A stretch of 64,000 nt of DNA from Galaxea fascicularis. Its lineage: Eukaryota; Cnidaria; Anthozoa; Scleractinia; Euphylliidae. Positions 1-11,414 of this stretch are shown in pieces (positions within the stretch are counted from its first letter, which is position 1; each line of letters opens with the position of its first letter). A program made the translations under genes and the position numbers. The stretch lies in assembly GCA_948470475.1 (NCBI GenBank), contig OX419336.1, positions 38,014,600-38,078,599 of the forward strand. The letters are read 5' to 3'. The notes beneath the pieces were generated by a model that saw only the letters and a list, made by a program, of their open reading frames with translations, was not told the origin of the DNA and made no database searches.

Positions 1-2658
1 GGATTGGAAATGGGTGACGGTCATGTCAGTTTTCACAAAGTGAACTTGCTTTATTCTTGACGGACACTTCCGAGACATTTCGACTTAGGGTCCTTCTCTG
101 TCGTATGGTAAACGCAAAGATTCTTCAGCGGACATGACTCACTTTATCTTGATCACATCTGAACGATGAAGCACTCGACAAGAAACATTACTGTGGCGGC
201 ACTTGAGAAGTAAATTTGGGTGAAAAAATCGTCAAAATCAAAATCGTTTTAAATTCTTATATTCTAGAAATTTGCAATTTGTCCACGAGCTCAGTTCAGT
301 ACTGCACTTGACAGATAGTTTAGCAGCAGAACCTTTTTCATTAGCGACTTTACCAGAATCTCACCGAAAATTCTTTAACTTGATTTTCTTTTCTCCTCAA
401 GACTCTGGTTAAGACTTACCTCGATTGTAACATTTAGTTCTCGAGCCGTACTTGAGTTGATACTTGATTTAATGGCGCATCTTTTTGGACATGGGCAAAT
501 CCTTGACGTCAATAACAAATGGTATGCTTGTGCACCGGGAGTTCTGTGAGAGAAGTGTTAATTTTTCAAAAGTTTTGTGAAGTGTCTTCTACTGTAATTC
601 ACAGTAGCTTCATGCGTTAAAGGGTAATGCAGAAGTGAGTGAAGAAGCCAACCAAATGGCTTGATTTCTCAAATGCAGGTCATGTTTATGTTGCAACATA
701 AGCCATTGTCTCCTCTAGTTCGAAAAGTCGAGGCGACATCAATATTTTATTTGAAAAAATTTTTAACGATGAAATCTGAATGTACAAAGGAGGTAAAAGC
801 TTACAAATAGCTTTCCTGGCGACACGATTTAGTGGCTTCGAGGATTTAAGGCGATTTGAATGACGGTTCAGCTTTAAGAAGAAACGATACCTCGTTTATT
901 GTTTTTATTGCATGTACATATTTATTCTGTATATCTGATTTTAGTTTGTAATTCTCTATGTGTGTATTTTTTGTTTTAGCGAACATTTTCACGAGTCAAA
1001 AGAGCCTCAATTTCAGGATCTCTTTGAGTACCAGATTTGTTAACAATTTATTGGCTGAGAATGATGTATATTTATCGGGTATTGATTATCGACATGTATT
1101 TCAAATAGCCATTTTTTAATCGTTTTCTCTCTTTCCATTAATTACAAGTGAAAGAGCAATTAAAGTCTTTAAATTACAAAAAAAAAACCTTCACCAACAC
1201 TTCTTTTTTTCATTATTACTTGCGTCTTTCATTTTTATAAAGAGCTTGCTTTCACATTGATTGTTACATATTCCCTTTGTTTTTAAATGTGCAAAAAAAA
1301 AAAAAAAAAAAATCCCGGCATCGATTACGCTCAATTTATCATATCTAATTTTTTTTTAATCCGTGTATTTGGGTTTATAAACTACAACCACCTTTCCCAC
1401 TATTAATTGATTTTTATTTTTAACTTGTAACAATACTGACAACTTTTGACACTGTTGTGTTTACGTTTAATATTTGTTTCACTCCGATTGCTAAACAGCT
1501 GTCACCAAAAATATCCTTTAGGCGTCACTCAGTTGTCACCTTTGAGAAAGCACTTTCGCATTGAAAACAGTTTTTGCACCAGCAAATGCGATACGTCGAA
1601 ACATAAAAACAAATGTCTATCATGGAAATGTAACAGATGTAGCTTACCTGGTGAAGAACTGATACCGGGGGGCATAATTCGTAAAGTAAATTTTCAACAG
1701 TGGTACGAGCATAAGTTCCTATTGATATACCCTTTCAATTATATTAACCGGGACGCGCTTCTTCTTTTCGTTCTATTAAACTACCATCTTGTAGTGACAT
1801 AATTTTGCTTTTCAATGTTTTTCACGAGTTAGGTTTGTCACAAGAATATAAAAAGTTGTAGGCGCAGTCTACTTAAATGAACGCGACGGCGAATAATTTG
1901 ATGTACTTTGTTCACTGTTTTAACAAACCGACGCGTTTCTTTTTGTGTGTATTTCTATTAATATTTTTCCAAGATAGTTGTAATAAAAAGACCTTCCTCA
2001 ATTATAACAGCCTCAAGTTAAAAGTCTATAAATGTGGTAATTCTCTGTATGTGAGTGTAAACTGATGCCGCGAAACCGCCATCTGCTTGTTCTGTTTTTG
2101 TAAAAGCGCGCATTTGTCTCGGCACCTTACACCGGCATCAGAAAGAAATCTGCATTACATTTTAGGATCAATGTTCTGTGTACCTGTATGTAACGATTTC
2201 ATTGGATTGCTCTCTACCTTGTCCAGTTTTCAGTTATTGTGCTTTTAGAAATACCGCTTTAGACATGCACTTAACCTGCAATAAGCTTACCTCAAATACT
2301 GTGAGGATCAACTTAAAAGCATTACTTCCTTTGGGAAATCTTGAAATGCCTGTTATAACTTCCAGAAAGCGGTTTGTAAACCTATACACAAATGTAAATT
2401 TGCGATGTTGTTATCTAGTCGGTGAGTCAAACAGCCTTGTGTTGAGTAATCGCACGCGGGCAAAACGATTTCCTTATTCAGCCGGTCTCTTTACTGCAAA
2501 ATATTATTAAAGAAGGGGAGTTTTTTAAATGCCTCTTCTCTAATTAATTTCACATATAAGTTGTCTTTTCTTATACTGTGTTGAACATCTTAGAGCGTGA
2601 AAAATGGGCAGGGATAAACTTATGTTATGGCTGTGTTTAAATAAATGGTTTGCGTTGT
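1..2658. other. Gene-poor AT-rich flank
   Basis: No coding region is supportable here. The open frames are short, lack domain signatures and have no convincing splice partners. A homopolymer A run is visible near 1294-1312. The stretch lies downstream of the minus-strand GPCR gene. Confidence 0.5.
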
Positions 2659-2664
2659 TTTATT
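2659..2664 (-). terminator. Polyadenylation signal of the GPCR gene
   Basis: The reverse complement reads AATAAA about 15 bases after the stop codon of the GPCR gene. This suggests a very short 3' UTR. No downstream GT-rich element was checked. Confidence 0.45.
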
Positions 2665-2678
2665 GCTTCATAAGATAG

Positions 2679-3641
2679 TTAAATATTTCTCAGTTCAATT
2701 TGCTGCAGTGATACTGTTGATGGGGACATTGTAACGCTTGTAACTGGCGTGAATGTACGGTTGTCGTTGAGCGAGCGGTCCCCGTCGTTAAATGAAAACC
2801 TCGGGGCTGAGATCAAACGAACGAGCTTTTTGCATACTTGTTTAAAATCCGGCTTCATAAAGGAGTACAGTATGGGGTTTATAATAGAGCCAATTGCTAA
2901 GGTAAAGGGCGACGCATAAAGGACGGTAGTTGGAAGTAGGTGAGGCTTGCCTATGGCGTGAACCAAAGTTATCCAAATTATTGGCAGCCAACTCAAAACA
3001 AACATCGCTGCGATGACACTGAATACTTTCGCGACTTTCGCTTCGGAGAATACCCTTTTTGTCCTCTCGCAGGGTCGGTGCGTCCCTCTTACTGACAGCG
3101 CAATTCTTGTTTCCCGCTGGACAATTTTGTACACTTGGCGGAAAATTCGCAAATAACAGAGGAAAATCCAGGTATAGGGGGCAGCGATACAGAGTATCAG
3201 GATAAAAAACTGGTAAATCTTTAGAGCTAAGGCCGAAGAGTCGCTGTCGGCCCAGGTAAGAGGAAGGATGGCGGACGTTACGGCCATTACCCAACAAAAT
3301 GCCACGATTTTTACAAAGTAATTGGCAATGATGTTGTTGTAATTCAACGGCTGCGTGCAAGCTAAGTGTCTGTCGAAAGTCACCGCTGTTAAATTAGCAA
3401 CGCTCCCCACTAAGGCGATGGTGTATAAAACGTTAAGAACCAAAGGCGCCTCAACATCGAACGCGTATTGCAGAAACAGCGTGATTCCCACCACAATGTC
3501 GGACATGGCCAGCGAGACGATGAAACCGTTTGTGTAGGTTCGTAAATTACTGTTTTTGAACACCAGGATACAAACGGATCCATTTGCCATCAGCACAACT
3601 ACTGACAAAATGCTTAAAATCAAGATGTTAGCATCGGCCAT
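2679..3641 (-). CDS. Rhodopsin-like (class A) G protein-coupled receptor, single exon
   Basis: An uninterrupted 320-residue protein with seven hydrophobic segments and class A landmarks: Asn20 in TM1, LAMSD with Asp48 in TM2, DRH at 90-92 in place of DRY, Trp117 in TM4, SWLP at 217-220 in TM6 and NPILY at 255-259 in TM7, then a Ser/Thr-rich tail. It should be a plasma-membrane receptor signalling through G proteins. The Cys normally opening TM3 is Pro66, and the second extracellular loop (about 128-141) has no Cys, so the usual disulphide is missing. Loss of that bond is known in melanocortin and related receptors, but the ligand cannot be named. The start is the first ATG after a TATA box about 77 bases upstream. 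Intronless receptors of this kind are common in cnidarians. It could be a trace-amine-like or adenosine-like orphan instead. Confidence 0.9.
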   Translation of the reverse strand: MADANILILSILSVVVLMANGSVCILVFKNSNLRTYTNGFIVSLAMSDIVVGITLFLQYAFDVEAPLVLNVLYTIALVGSVANLTAVTFDRHLACTQPLNYNNIIANYFVKIVAFCWVMAVTSAILPLTWADSDSSALALKIYQFFILILCIAAPYTWIFLCYLRIFRQVYKIVQRETRIALSVRGTHRPCERTKRVFSEAKVAKVFSVIAAMFVLSWLPIIWITLVHAIGKPHLLPTTVLYASPFTLAIGSIINPILYSFMKPDFKQVCKKLVRLISAPRFSFNDGDRSLNDNRTFTPVTSVTMSPSTVSLQQIELRNI

Positions 3642-3717
3642 TTTTTTCGGTGCTTGTTTTGCGAACGGAACTTCGAAAGTAACGGTTAGAGTGCTAAAAC
3701 CACAGCACTAGACACAA

Positions 3718-3725
3718 CTTTTATA
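3718..3725 (-). promoter_or_regulatory. TATA box of the GPCR gene
   Basis: The minus strand reads TATAAAAG about 77 bases upstream of the GPCR start codon. A transcription start near 3690 would give a 5' UTR of about 50 bases. This is a motif match only. Confidence 0.5.
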
Positions 3726-6700
3726 GTAATTGCAGATGGTCGCACAGAAGACAGTTTGCTATCGGCAGTTTTCTTTCACCAGGAGCTTTCAGTAAAAGTG
3801 GCCGGATATTTTGTGAAGCTCTATTAGCAGCAAGTCAACGTTTGTTCAGTTAGTTGTCAACGAGTCACCGAACAAATTCTTCACTGCCGAATTTAGCTTA
3901 TTAAACACGCCAGTCCTAGCTATTTGCGGCCAGTAAGACATAAGTATCACAAGCCGTCGAATGTAATCAGCTTTCTTTCACCAAACGCGGCGACAGAAGC
4001 ACTCTGATTCTTGGTCGCATGTAAGCTACGAGGCAAACACCATAACACCTTAAGTTCTTCGAACGTTGTTGATAAAAACAACTATACTAAACGCCAAAGA
4101 AATTCTGAAGAGTTCTCGCTGTGAAAGATCAACACTTAAGCGCGTGTTTTAGGTTTATCTAGCGACCGTTTTACGACGCTTTAAATTATCAAGGCCACCG
4201 CAAATAACATTGACATTTGATTTACTGATTTTGTTAATGTATTCTTGTAATATCTGTATTGTTATCTCTCAATATTTCAACGGATAAAAGTTTTTGCCCG
4301 CCCATTTAATTAAAATTAATTCGCTTTTCTTCACTGAGTTTTAAGTTGAATTGAAAATTTGTATATTATGGAAAATTTTGGTGTGAAGAGTATATGTGCA
4401 ACTTACAAGTTATAAATTGGGAGAAAGACGAACACCTACCGAGCTATTTATACTACCCAATGGATGAAACGGATATGGCGTGCACTAGTTTTAGTGTATT
4501 TTGGCTTGAAAATATAAAGCAATATATATGTTAAAACTCTTCCGGAGACTTTTATATGCCGTCTACGTAAAATGAATACATGGAGACTCACGTTCATTAA
4601 AATTGCTCGTCTGGCGTTGATTATTTCATTATGATTTTGCGGATTTGGCTTTTACTTATCATGTGAATGAACGACCAAAATGCCGTGAAAACGTGCGTGT
4701 ATACTGATGTGTACGATAACTTCAGTTTTCTATCCCTTTACGTTCACTGTTGTTTGAGCTGCATTCTCTAAAGATGTTCACTTTTCGCAGTCAGAGACAA
4801 AGACCACAGGAAATACCGGATATTCTTTAAGGGCTAACCAAAGCTATTTCAGTTTGCTTGTTGCCGTCAATGATTCTCGTTAAGAATTTTCGTACGTTGT
4901 TTACTTTTTATTATTTTCCGGCGTTGGTTTATTGATAAGTTTGTTAATCTTCTGGTGATCTGTTTTCAACGCCAAATGCTTCCCATTTTGGAGTTTTCAA
5001 AACTGATCTTTCCTTGCATTGGATTGTACTTGGTGATTTAACTGGCACACGATGTGCAGTTTCAGTTATGGCAAATTTGGTCACGTGGTGCTCTTGAATA
5101 ACAATTAACATTTTGTTGAGAATTGATAGTTTGTCAAGTGCGTACCGTCACGTTGGCTAATTAATAATCAGCTTATGTGCAAGTAACGCACTTTCTAATA
5201 AAACCCGAGAACACTGCTGATTTCATTTTGCAAGAAATTTTTATAGGGCGATTTAATGACCGCTATTTCTCTGGCATGACAATAATGGCTGACATCTTGT
5301 CGCCGCCAGAGACCATTCAGAATAGACAACAACGGAAAGAAATACAGGTTTGCATGAGTGAATAATTTCTGATCTGTCCTTAAAATATAAATTTTATGTT
5401 GCCTTAAGGCGTTGTTCACTTTCGTGAAGTACACAGCAGGAAAGCTAATTTAGTTTAAGTTCAGCCGTATAATTTCCTTCCGATTTCGTTATCACTGTTT
5501 AGGTGCTTTTTTTAAAATGCAAAATTTAGAACTCCATCAAAGGAAACACGAAATTACTGAATATGAAAACAGAGAAAAATGCGTTGCTTAGCTTACTAGA
5601 AAGTTTACTTGCACTTGAAATAAACAAGCTAAGAACATTTGCCTGAATATCAAATGATACACCTACAGTAGCTTGACCGCGTGCTAGTTAAACTAAAAAT
5701 AGTTATCCCGTTATACCAGAACCGATTCATTAATGCAACCTGTTTCGGTGTAAAAATAATATTCTGGAGCCGGACCTCTGCGGGTGCGCAAATTTTAATG
5801 GGTTAATGATTTTTTTGTTAACATTTACCCCCGCGAGGAAATCTTAAATCTTGTTGACTAGCACGTATGGTTCGTCAGTTCCCTTCTGGTCTTCCCCACT
5901 GCTTTGTTATTTTATTTTTTATTATGTTTCATGTAAATGCAGTGAAAGTGGAATAAATTAAACTGTCATAAAAGTTTTATTATTTCGCATACTAAAATTC
6001 TGACTTACATCAAATGGAAACAGCTGCCTACGAAATAGCGGATAACGTGTTGTGGGGGAGACAGCTCATTTACTAAGCTCAAATAGATTATATAGTTTGT
6101 CTCGCTTTTTAATTTCCGATATCGTCAGCCTTGGCGGACGAACGTGCTTCAAAAACGAACTTTCGAACACGCTACGTGAGGGTTTTCACATGTACTGCCC
6201 AAAAAAAGATGAGAAAAGCTTGAACGTGTTGACTCAAAGATAACCAACTAGTTTAAGCCCTTAACTGGATGATTTGGTCATTTAAACACCACAGTGCTTA
6301 TCTTGTTGCAATTTTTCGCTGGGTTTATGCTTGTCTGTATGTGTAACTGTATACCTATACTTTTGGAAAGAAAACTAATTAATAAAAACAGAAAGAACGC
6401 TAGGCTCATGACATGGTTTGTGTTAACTTTTTTGAATCACACCTGTCGTGTTTGGCAGACCAAACGGACTATATTCCGAAACAAAAATAAACCGTGAAAA
6501 GAGTCTGCCATGTAGCAACATTTACGCGAAATCTCTGACCTGAAAACTTTACAAATTTACAAGATGAATTTAGCTGCAGGTCAGTTCTGATACATCATCA
6601 TGCTGTTTAGGGGTATTACGAAGTGCGCAATGTCGTCCATCAATCGAAGTTTTTAATTTGATAGTGTCATTTATCATTTGCTCAATGTCACTGATTACTT

Positions 6701-7335
6701 AACGAAACAAATTAGTGTTTTATGTTTTCGTTGTCGGTGCTTTCGATTTCCTTCACACAGTATGTTTAGCCGCGGGTTTGTTAACTGTTTGCATACGAAC
6801 TTTTTCTAAACTACCCATGATAGCTTGGATTCTCCTTAATAAAACGTGAAAAAAGAAACAGCATTTTTTACCACAGAAATTAGTAACATGTCCCTCTAGA
6901 TTTTCCTTTCTTGCACCTATCTTGAAACTGCTAAGCTTACGTAGCGCTTGTAATTCTCCCACTTTAAATCCTTCGGTTGTAAATTCAGTGTATCTTTTTC
7001 AAAGTTAAAACACGAGGTAAGCTGAACTAAGGCTGAACAGCTAAGTTTATGGATTGTCGCCATCAGCAATTTGATTCAGAAATTATGGCGATGAGTGCAA
7101 AATGCACGGCTGAGCCCCAAAGATCTAGCACAGAACTCAACCATCGACTTCGTTCACACAAACACATTATTTATAAAAATTATTTTTACTGTGTAAAGCT
7201 TTTTCAGGAAAAAGCACTTCTCTAGATCCGTTATTGATTTGACTTCACTCTTCATCAATGCAACCGGCCACGTAAATACGTGAACCCGTGTTATAACAAC
7301 AGTAAAAGATAGAGAATGACTGATTAGCGTCACTT
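3726..7335. other. Intergenic stretch without a recognisable gene
   Basis: AT-rich DNA between the GPCR promoter and the 3' end of sPLA2 gene A. No frame shows a domain, signal peptide or convincing exon chain. Confidence 0.5.
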
Positions 7336-7341
7336 TTTATT
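7336..7341 (-). terminator. Polyadenylation signal of sPLA2 gene A
   Basis: AATAAA on the minus strand, about 77 bases past the stop codon of gene A. Confidence 0.45.
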
Positions 7342-7417
7342 CATTGTGAACTCAAACAAGATTCACCGAAGCAAGACACGAATAATAGATATATTTGTTC
7401 TCGCCAACCCAGTCCAC

Positions 7418-10400
7418 CTATTTGCATTTGCTCTGCGGATAGTCTTCGTATGCCGGATCCAACTTGTTTTTGGCGAAACACTCGGCTGCAATACTGTCGC
7501 ATTCACAAATGGCAGACTCGCAATCGTCATTGGAAGCGGCTGAAGCGGTGAAAAAGAAACAAAGAGGTAAAAAAGGAGAAAAAGCGACGGACCGAAACCA
7601 AACAGTACAGCTTCAATAAAGGAAAAGTAAAGTCATTTCAGAAAACATTTTGGAAAGAAACTCGGGTGGCACGAAGTCGGACAGCTTCACGCTGAATTTT
7701 TTTCAGTACTAAACTGGAACGTTTTTACGGTAGATAAGTAAACCAGCTAGGATGAAACTCCCGAACGCCGTTAAATCAGCATTGGATGGCCAGATTGTGG
7801 AATTCTGAGTTTACAATCACAATCGCGGGTATCGCATGCAGAGCCGGGGCCATAAAAGGAACATCGTTCCAAAAATAAGTTGAAAAAACCTCGTTAGACA
7901 GTGCTTTTGGTAATCAACAGAGGATTAATATTTTATCATGGTACTGGCAAAAAGGACAACAAATTGAACTGTGGTGAATATGAAAAAGATTGGAGTCCTC
8001 TTTCGGGACAATTCCGTCTGCTCACTGGGGTTGAAAAGACAAAGCCGAAGTAAAGTTGATGAAAAATGCAAATTTTGTTGACTGGCTTCTTTCCTATCGA
8101 TCAGTGACAAATTATGGGATAATTCCATGTATGTGAAGTACTTGCATGCACATGCATGTGGTACGCAAAGTCGAATCTCTTGCATGCACATGCATCTTAC
8201 CACACACGATGCATCCTTTCGTTTCGTATGATTTCACGTAGATATACCAAGGGAATCTACAGAGCTTGTCGCGGTTGATCTGCTTGTAGCATGCATCTTG
8301 CCTTTCGCAACATCTGAAACAACGCATAAATGTAAAAAGATTCATAACAACGAAAATACTTATAAAAAGACTACCGCACTGGCTTGCGGCGCGTCAATTT
8401 TTTCCAAATCTTTTTGTCAGAATACTCAGCTCAAATTGACATTTTGAAATACATACACTGATTCATTTCGTTTTTGTTTAAAACAGGAAAAAGAGAACTA
8501 CATGATAAAAGACACTATGAGAAAACTGGGAACAGTATGTAATTCCCTTTGTAACTTTGGGATTCTTGGAAAATAATTCTTCTTGCTTAAAAACATAGAA
8601 CCCAAAGCCATTTCTAGACCGCCATTTCAGCCTTGTCCATGATTAACAGGTGTAAGGACTAATGAGATATCGAAGTGTTGTTATTTAGTGGAGGGTGGTT
8701 TAATCTCTTCCCCTAGCAGCGAGCTTTGAATCAAATTGGTTACCTGTCAAGACTATCAACTGGGCTCCCCGTGCCTCCCAATCCACAATAGCACCCATGT
8801 GAGTTGTATTTCAGGGAGTTTATGTTAGTTGCACAGGATATCATCTGGTAAAATTGATACAGACTATAAAAAAAGATGTGAACAAACACTAAACCATACT
8901 TAACTTTGTATAAGTGGGCTGATCCTCGGATCGAGCTTTTTAGCTCTTAACAAGGGTAGGTAGGTTTCAGAGCGGCAAAGAAGAATTTGATTTGCTTAGT
9001 CGGGTTTTGTTGGCCATAAAGCTGTATACCTTGGACTTCAGAACCTGACTGACTAAAAGACTTAACAGTGACGTTAGGGAAAGACGTAACTTCACCTGGA
9101 TTCGGTTGTCCATATATTCATTTCTTTATTTGTATGCAGCGAATCGCAAATTTGGCGCATGTTTCAGAACACTTGAGCTATAACTCTTGGAGAAAAAAAG
9201 AAACAATATGTTGTTTCTCTTAATTTGACTATGTTACTTTGGTATTTACAGCTTTAATCCTGAGGAAGATAATTTTATTGAAACAATGTGCTTGGTAAAA
9301 AAACAATCCCACTCTGGCTTAATGTATTTGTTTTAAGCAATAATCAATGTTTGCTTCATATCTTTCAACGCAGCTGCTGATGAAAAAATGCTTACCACGC
9401 ATCTCCTTGTAAACCATTTCGCCGTCTTTCATCTGGAGAGAATTGTAAAAAACGATTAGCGTACCGAACAAACTGGAACACAAAAAAACTGATTCGTGTT
9501 TGTAAAAACATAAAAGAAACACAAAGAACCTGAAAACAGATAGAGAATTGATAATTCAGTGACTTTTGTGATTAGCCGGTAGCTGATGTTAACCCGACAA
9601 AACATGTATATTTAGTGTAAACTGATAAAAAATTACCATATTTACCCAGTTTAAGATTTTAAAATGCCTTAAATTAAACTATGTGGTTTGTCAAAAGAAA
9701 ATCATTCACAAAATGGTGGTGAGTTATCTTTTGACTGATTTCATAAATAGATTCCATGGTTGGTCCGAAAAAGAAAGCAAGGAGGTAAAATGGATTGGAA
9801 GATTCACTTAAGTGACTTTAATTGAGCAAATGTAGTCTCTTTACATACACGTGGACTAGCCCCCGCAAAACGACAGTTTACAAAACCACTGAAAGAAATT
9901 ATTGAAGAGGAATTGGCTCATAATGCAAGATGTGACAGATTATAATTAAATGGTGTAATTCTGCATTATTCATACGCGTCTTTTTTAACGAAAATGTTGT
10001 GTATGAAAACCGGTAAACATATTCTTGATCATATCAGTCTTTTTAATGGTGGAGCTAACTTCAAATTTCTTACTCCGCTGGAGACAGATATATTCTAGAT
10101 TGGTGTTCCCTCTTGAGTGCTCCTAGGATATTCATTCATATAGAAAACAGCAATGACGGTCTTTCAATGTTTAACTTAGTTCCATTGTCCATAGCACGAA
10201 GGACCAGCAGTAAATCGAACTTGAAGCAGCACATTTCAGAATCGTACCCAGTTTTAATATTACAAGTAAAAATGTCGGAAGTACTTCGTGGTGCTTTGAT
10301 ACATGAATAAAAGAAAACAAAATATTTTTGGATGTTGCCCTTCAAGAGTTCAAAATGGCAGCTACTCTGATAAAAGGAAAAGCTTTGATTCATTTTTTAT

Positions 10401-10481
10401 GCTTACCTCGAGATAAGATGGAAGGGAAAACACACTGACACTATGGGAAAAGAGAAAAACGGTCAATGCAAGAGATCTCAT
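7418..10481 (-). CDS. Secreted phospholipase A2 paralogue A, catalytic His replaced by Gln
   Basis: Five minus-strand exons assemble into an open frame of 163 codons plus stop: 10407-10481 (signal peptide starting [11 protein letters not shown]), 9396-9432, 8744-8888, 8201-8313 and 7418-7539. All borders are GT-AG with phases 0, 1, 2, 1. The fold is sPLA2: a Ca2+ loop (HGCYCGLGG), an active-site segment reading CCERQDACY, and a last exon with ICECD. In active enzymes the segment reads CCxxHDxCY, so the catalytic His (position 48 in sPLA2 numbering) is Gln; Asp49 and Asp99 are kept. The residue before GC in the Ca2+ loop is His instead of Tyr, and the basic processing site before the LYQF helix seen in the paralogues is missing. 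Secretion is expected; hydrolysis is not. The intact frame and splice sites argue against a plain pseudogene. The exon 3 acceptor (tttag) is chosen because it gives the same 145-base length as in gene B. Confidence 0.85.
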
Positions 10482-10597
10482 TTCTGCTTGGAAAGTGTTT
10501 GCAGCACATTAGGAAGTCGAAAAAGAAAAGACGAGGTTGTCATTTCACGAGCTGATTATAGAAGCGGCTGCGGATCTATTAGTTTTTAAGAGGATAC

Positions 10598-10603
10598 TTA
10601 TAA
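10598..10603 (-). promoter_or_regulatory. Possible TATA box of sPLA2 gene A
   Basis: The minus strand reads TTTATAAG about 115 bases upstream of the gene A start codon. The spacing is compatible with a core promoter. Motif match only. Confidence 0.35.
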
Positions 10604-11320
10604 AGCCACTCTCAAACAGATGCTTAGAGCCTCTTGGCATTGAGATTATACGAACCAATCAGGATCGTTTTTCGCACTGCACCAGGCTTCAGTGGTTTAT
10701 TGACTGGTAGCATAAGATTGAGCCACTCTTGAGAAGTTCTTTCATACTGTACCTAGTCTGTCAAAAAACATTTTGGTTCAGCCGCTGGATGTACAAGTTT
10801 AAGGTGAGTATTTGGCACTAGGCATCAGCTGTGCAAACAGGTGTAAAGGCCATTGGCTTGCCTCTATCGCCTCCGGCCAAAGAGGCGATTTTAATTTCAC
10901 TGAATTCTATCGGTGTTAGCAGTTCTTTTACATTTGATATACATATATGTCACACCGAGTCACACAAATTTATTGAAAGCAGAGTTTTTATTGGACTGAA
11001 GTTTGCAGGATTTTTTTTTCTCCGGGGACTTATTTTTGCGGATCAAGAGCAATCAGCAAAATCCACAAAAATTAAAACATGCTAAATTTTCATGCTACGC
11101 GGAATAGGCATACTTTTGTTTGTAATCAGTAATTGTTGATGATCATGAGCAAAACCCCTTATCTCGGTTGGAAAGGTCCACTTTTACAAAAAACCTCAAA
11201 GTTTTGCAAAAAGCAAGACGATGAAATGTTGAATATCACATTGGACTTAAGGTACATATGACTTTTTAACAACGATGAAAAAGCAAATACGTGACACGGG
11301 GTGTGTTTCTGAAATTGTCT

Positions 11321-11326
11321 TTTATT
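11321..11326 (-). terminator. Polyadenylation signal of sPLA2 gene B
   Basis: AATAAA on the minus strand, about 90 bases after the gene B stop codon. Confidence 0.45.
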
Positions 11327-11414
11327 ATGACTTGTAACTAGGTTCAATAAAATCACTACAATCACCCATGTAAATTACCCCTCCTGAGCCCTAGTGTTTC
11401 TGACTGACAAATGT

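Noticed and set aside
8750..8870. Alternative acceptor (TTTTTTTATAG) for exon 3 of gene A
   Set aside because: It would break the phase with exon 2 (9396-9432). The acceptor at 8889-8890 keeps phase and gives the 145-base length seen in gene B.
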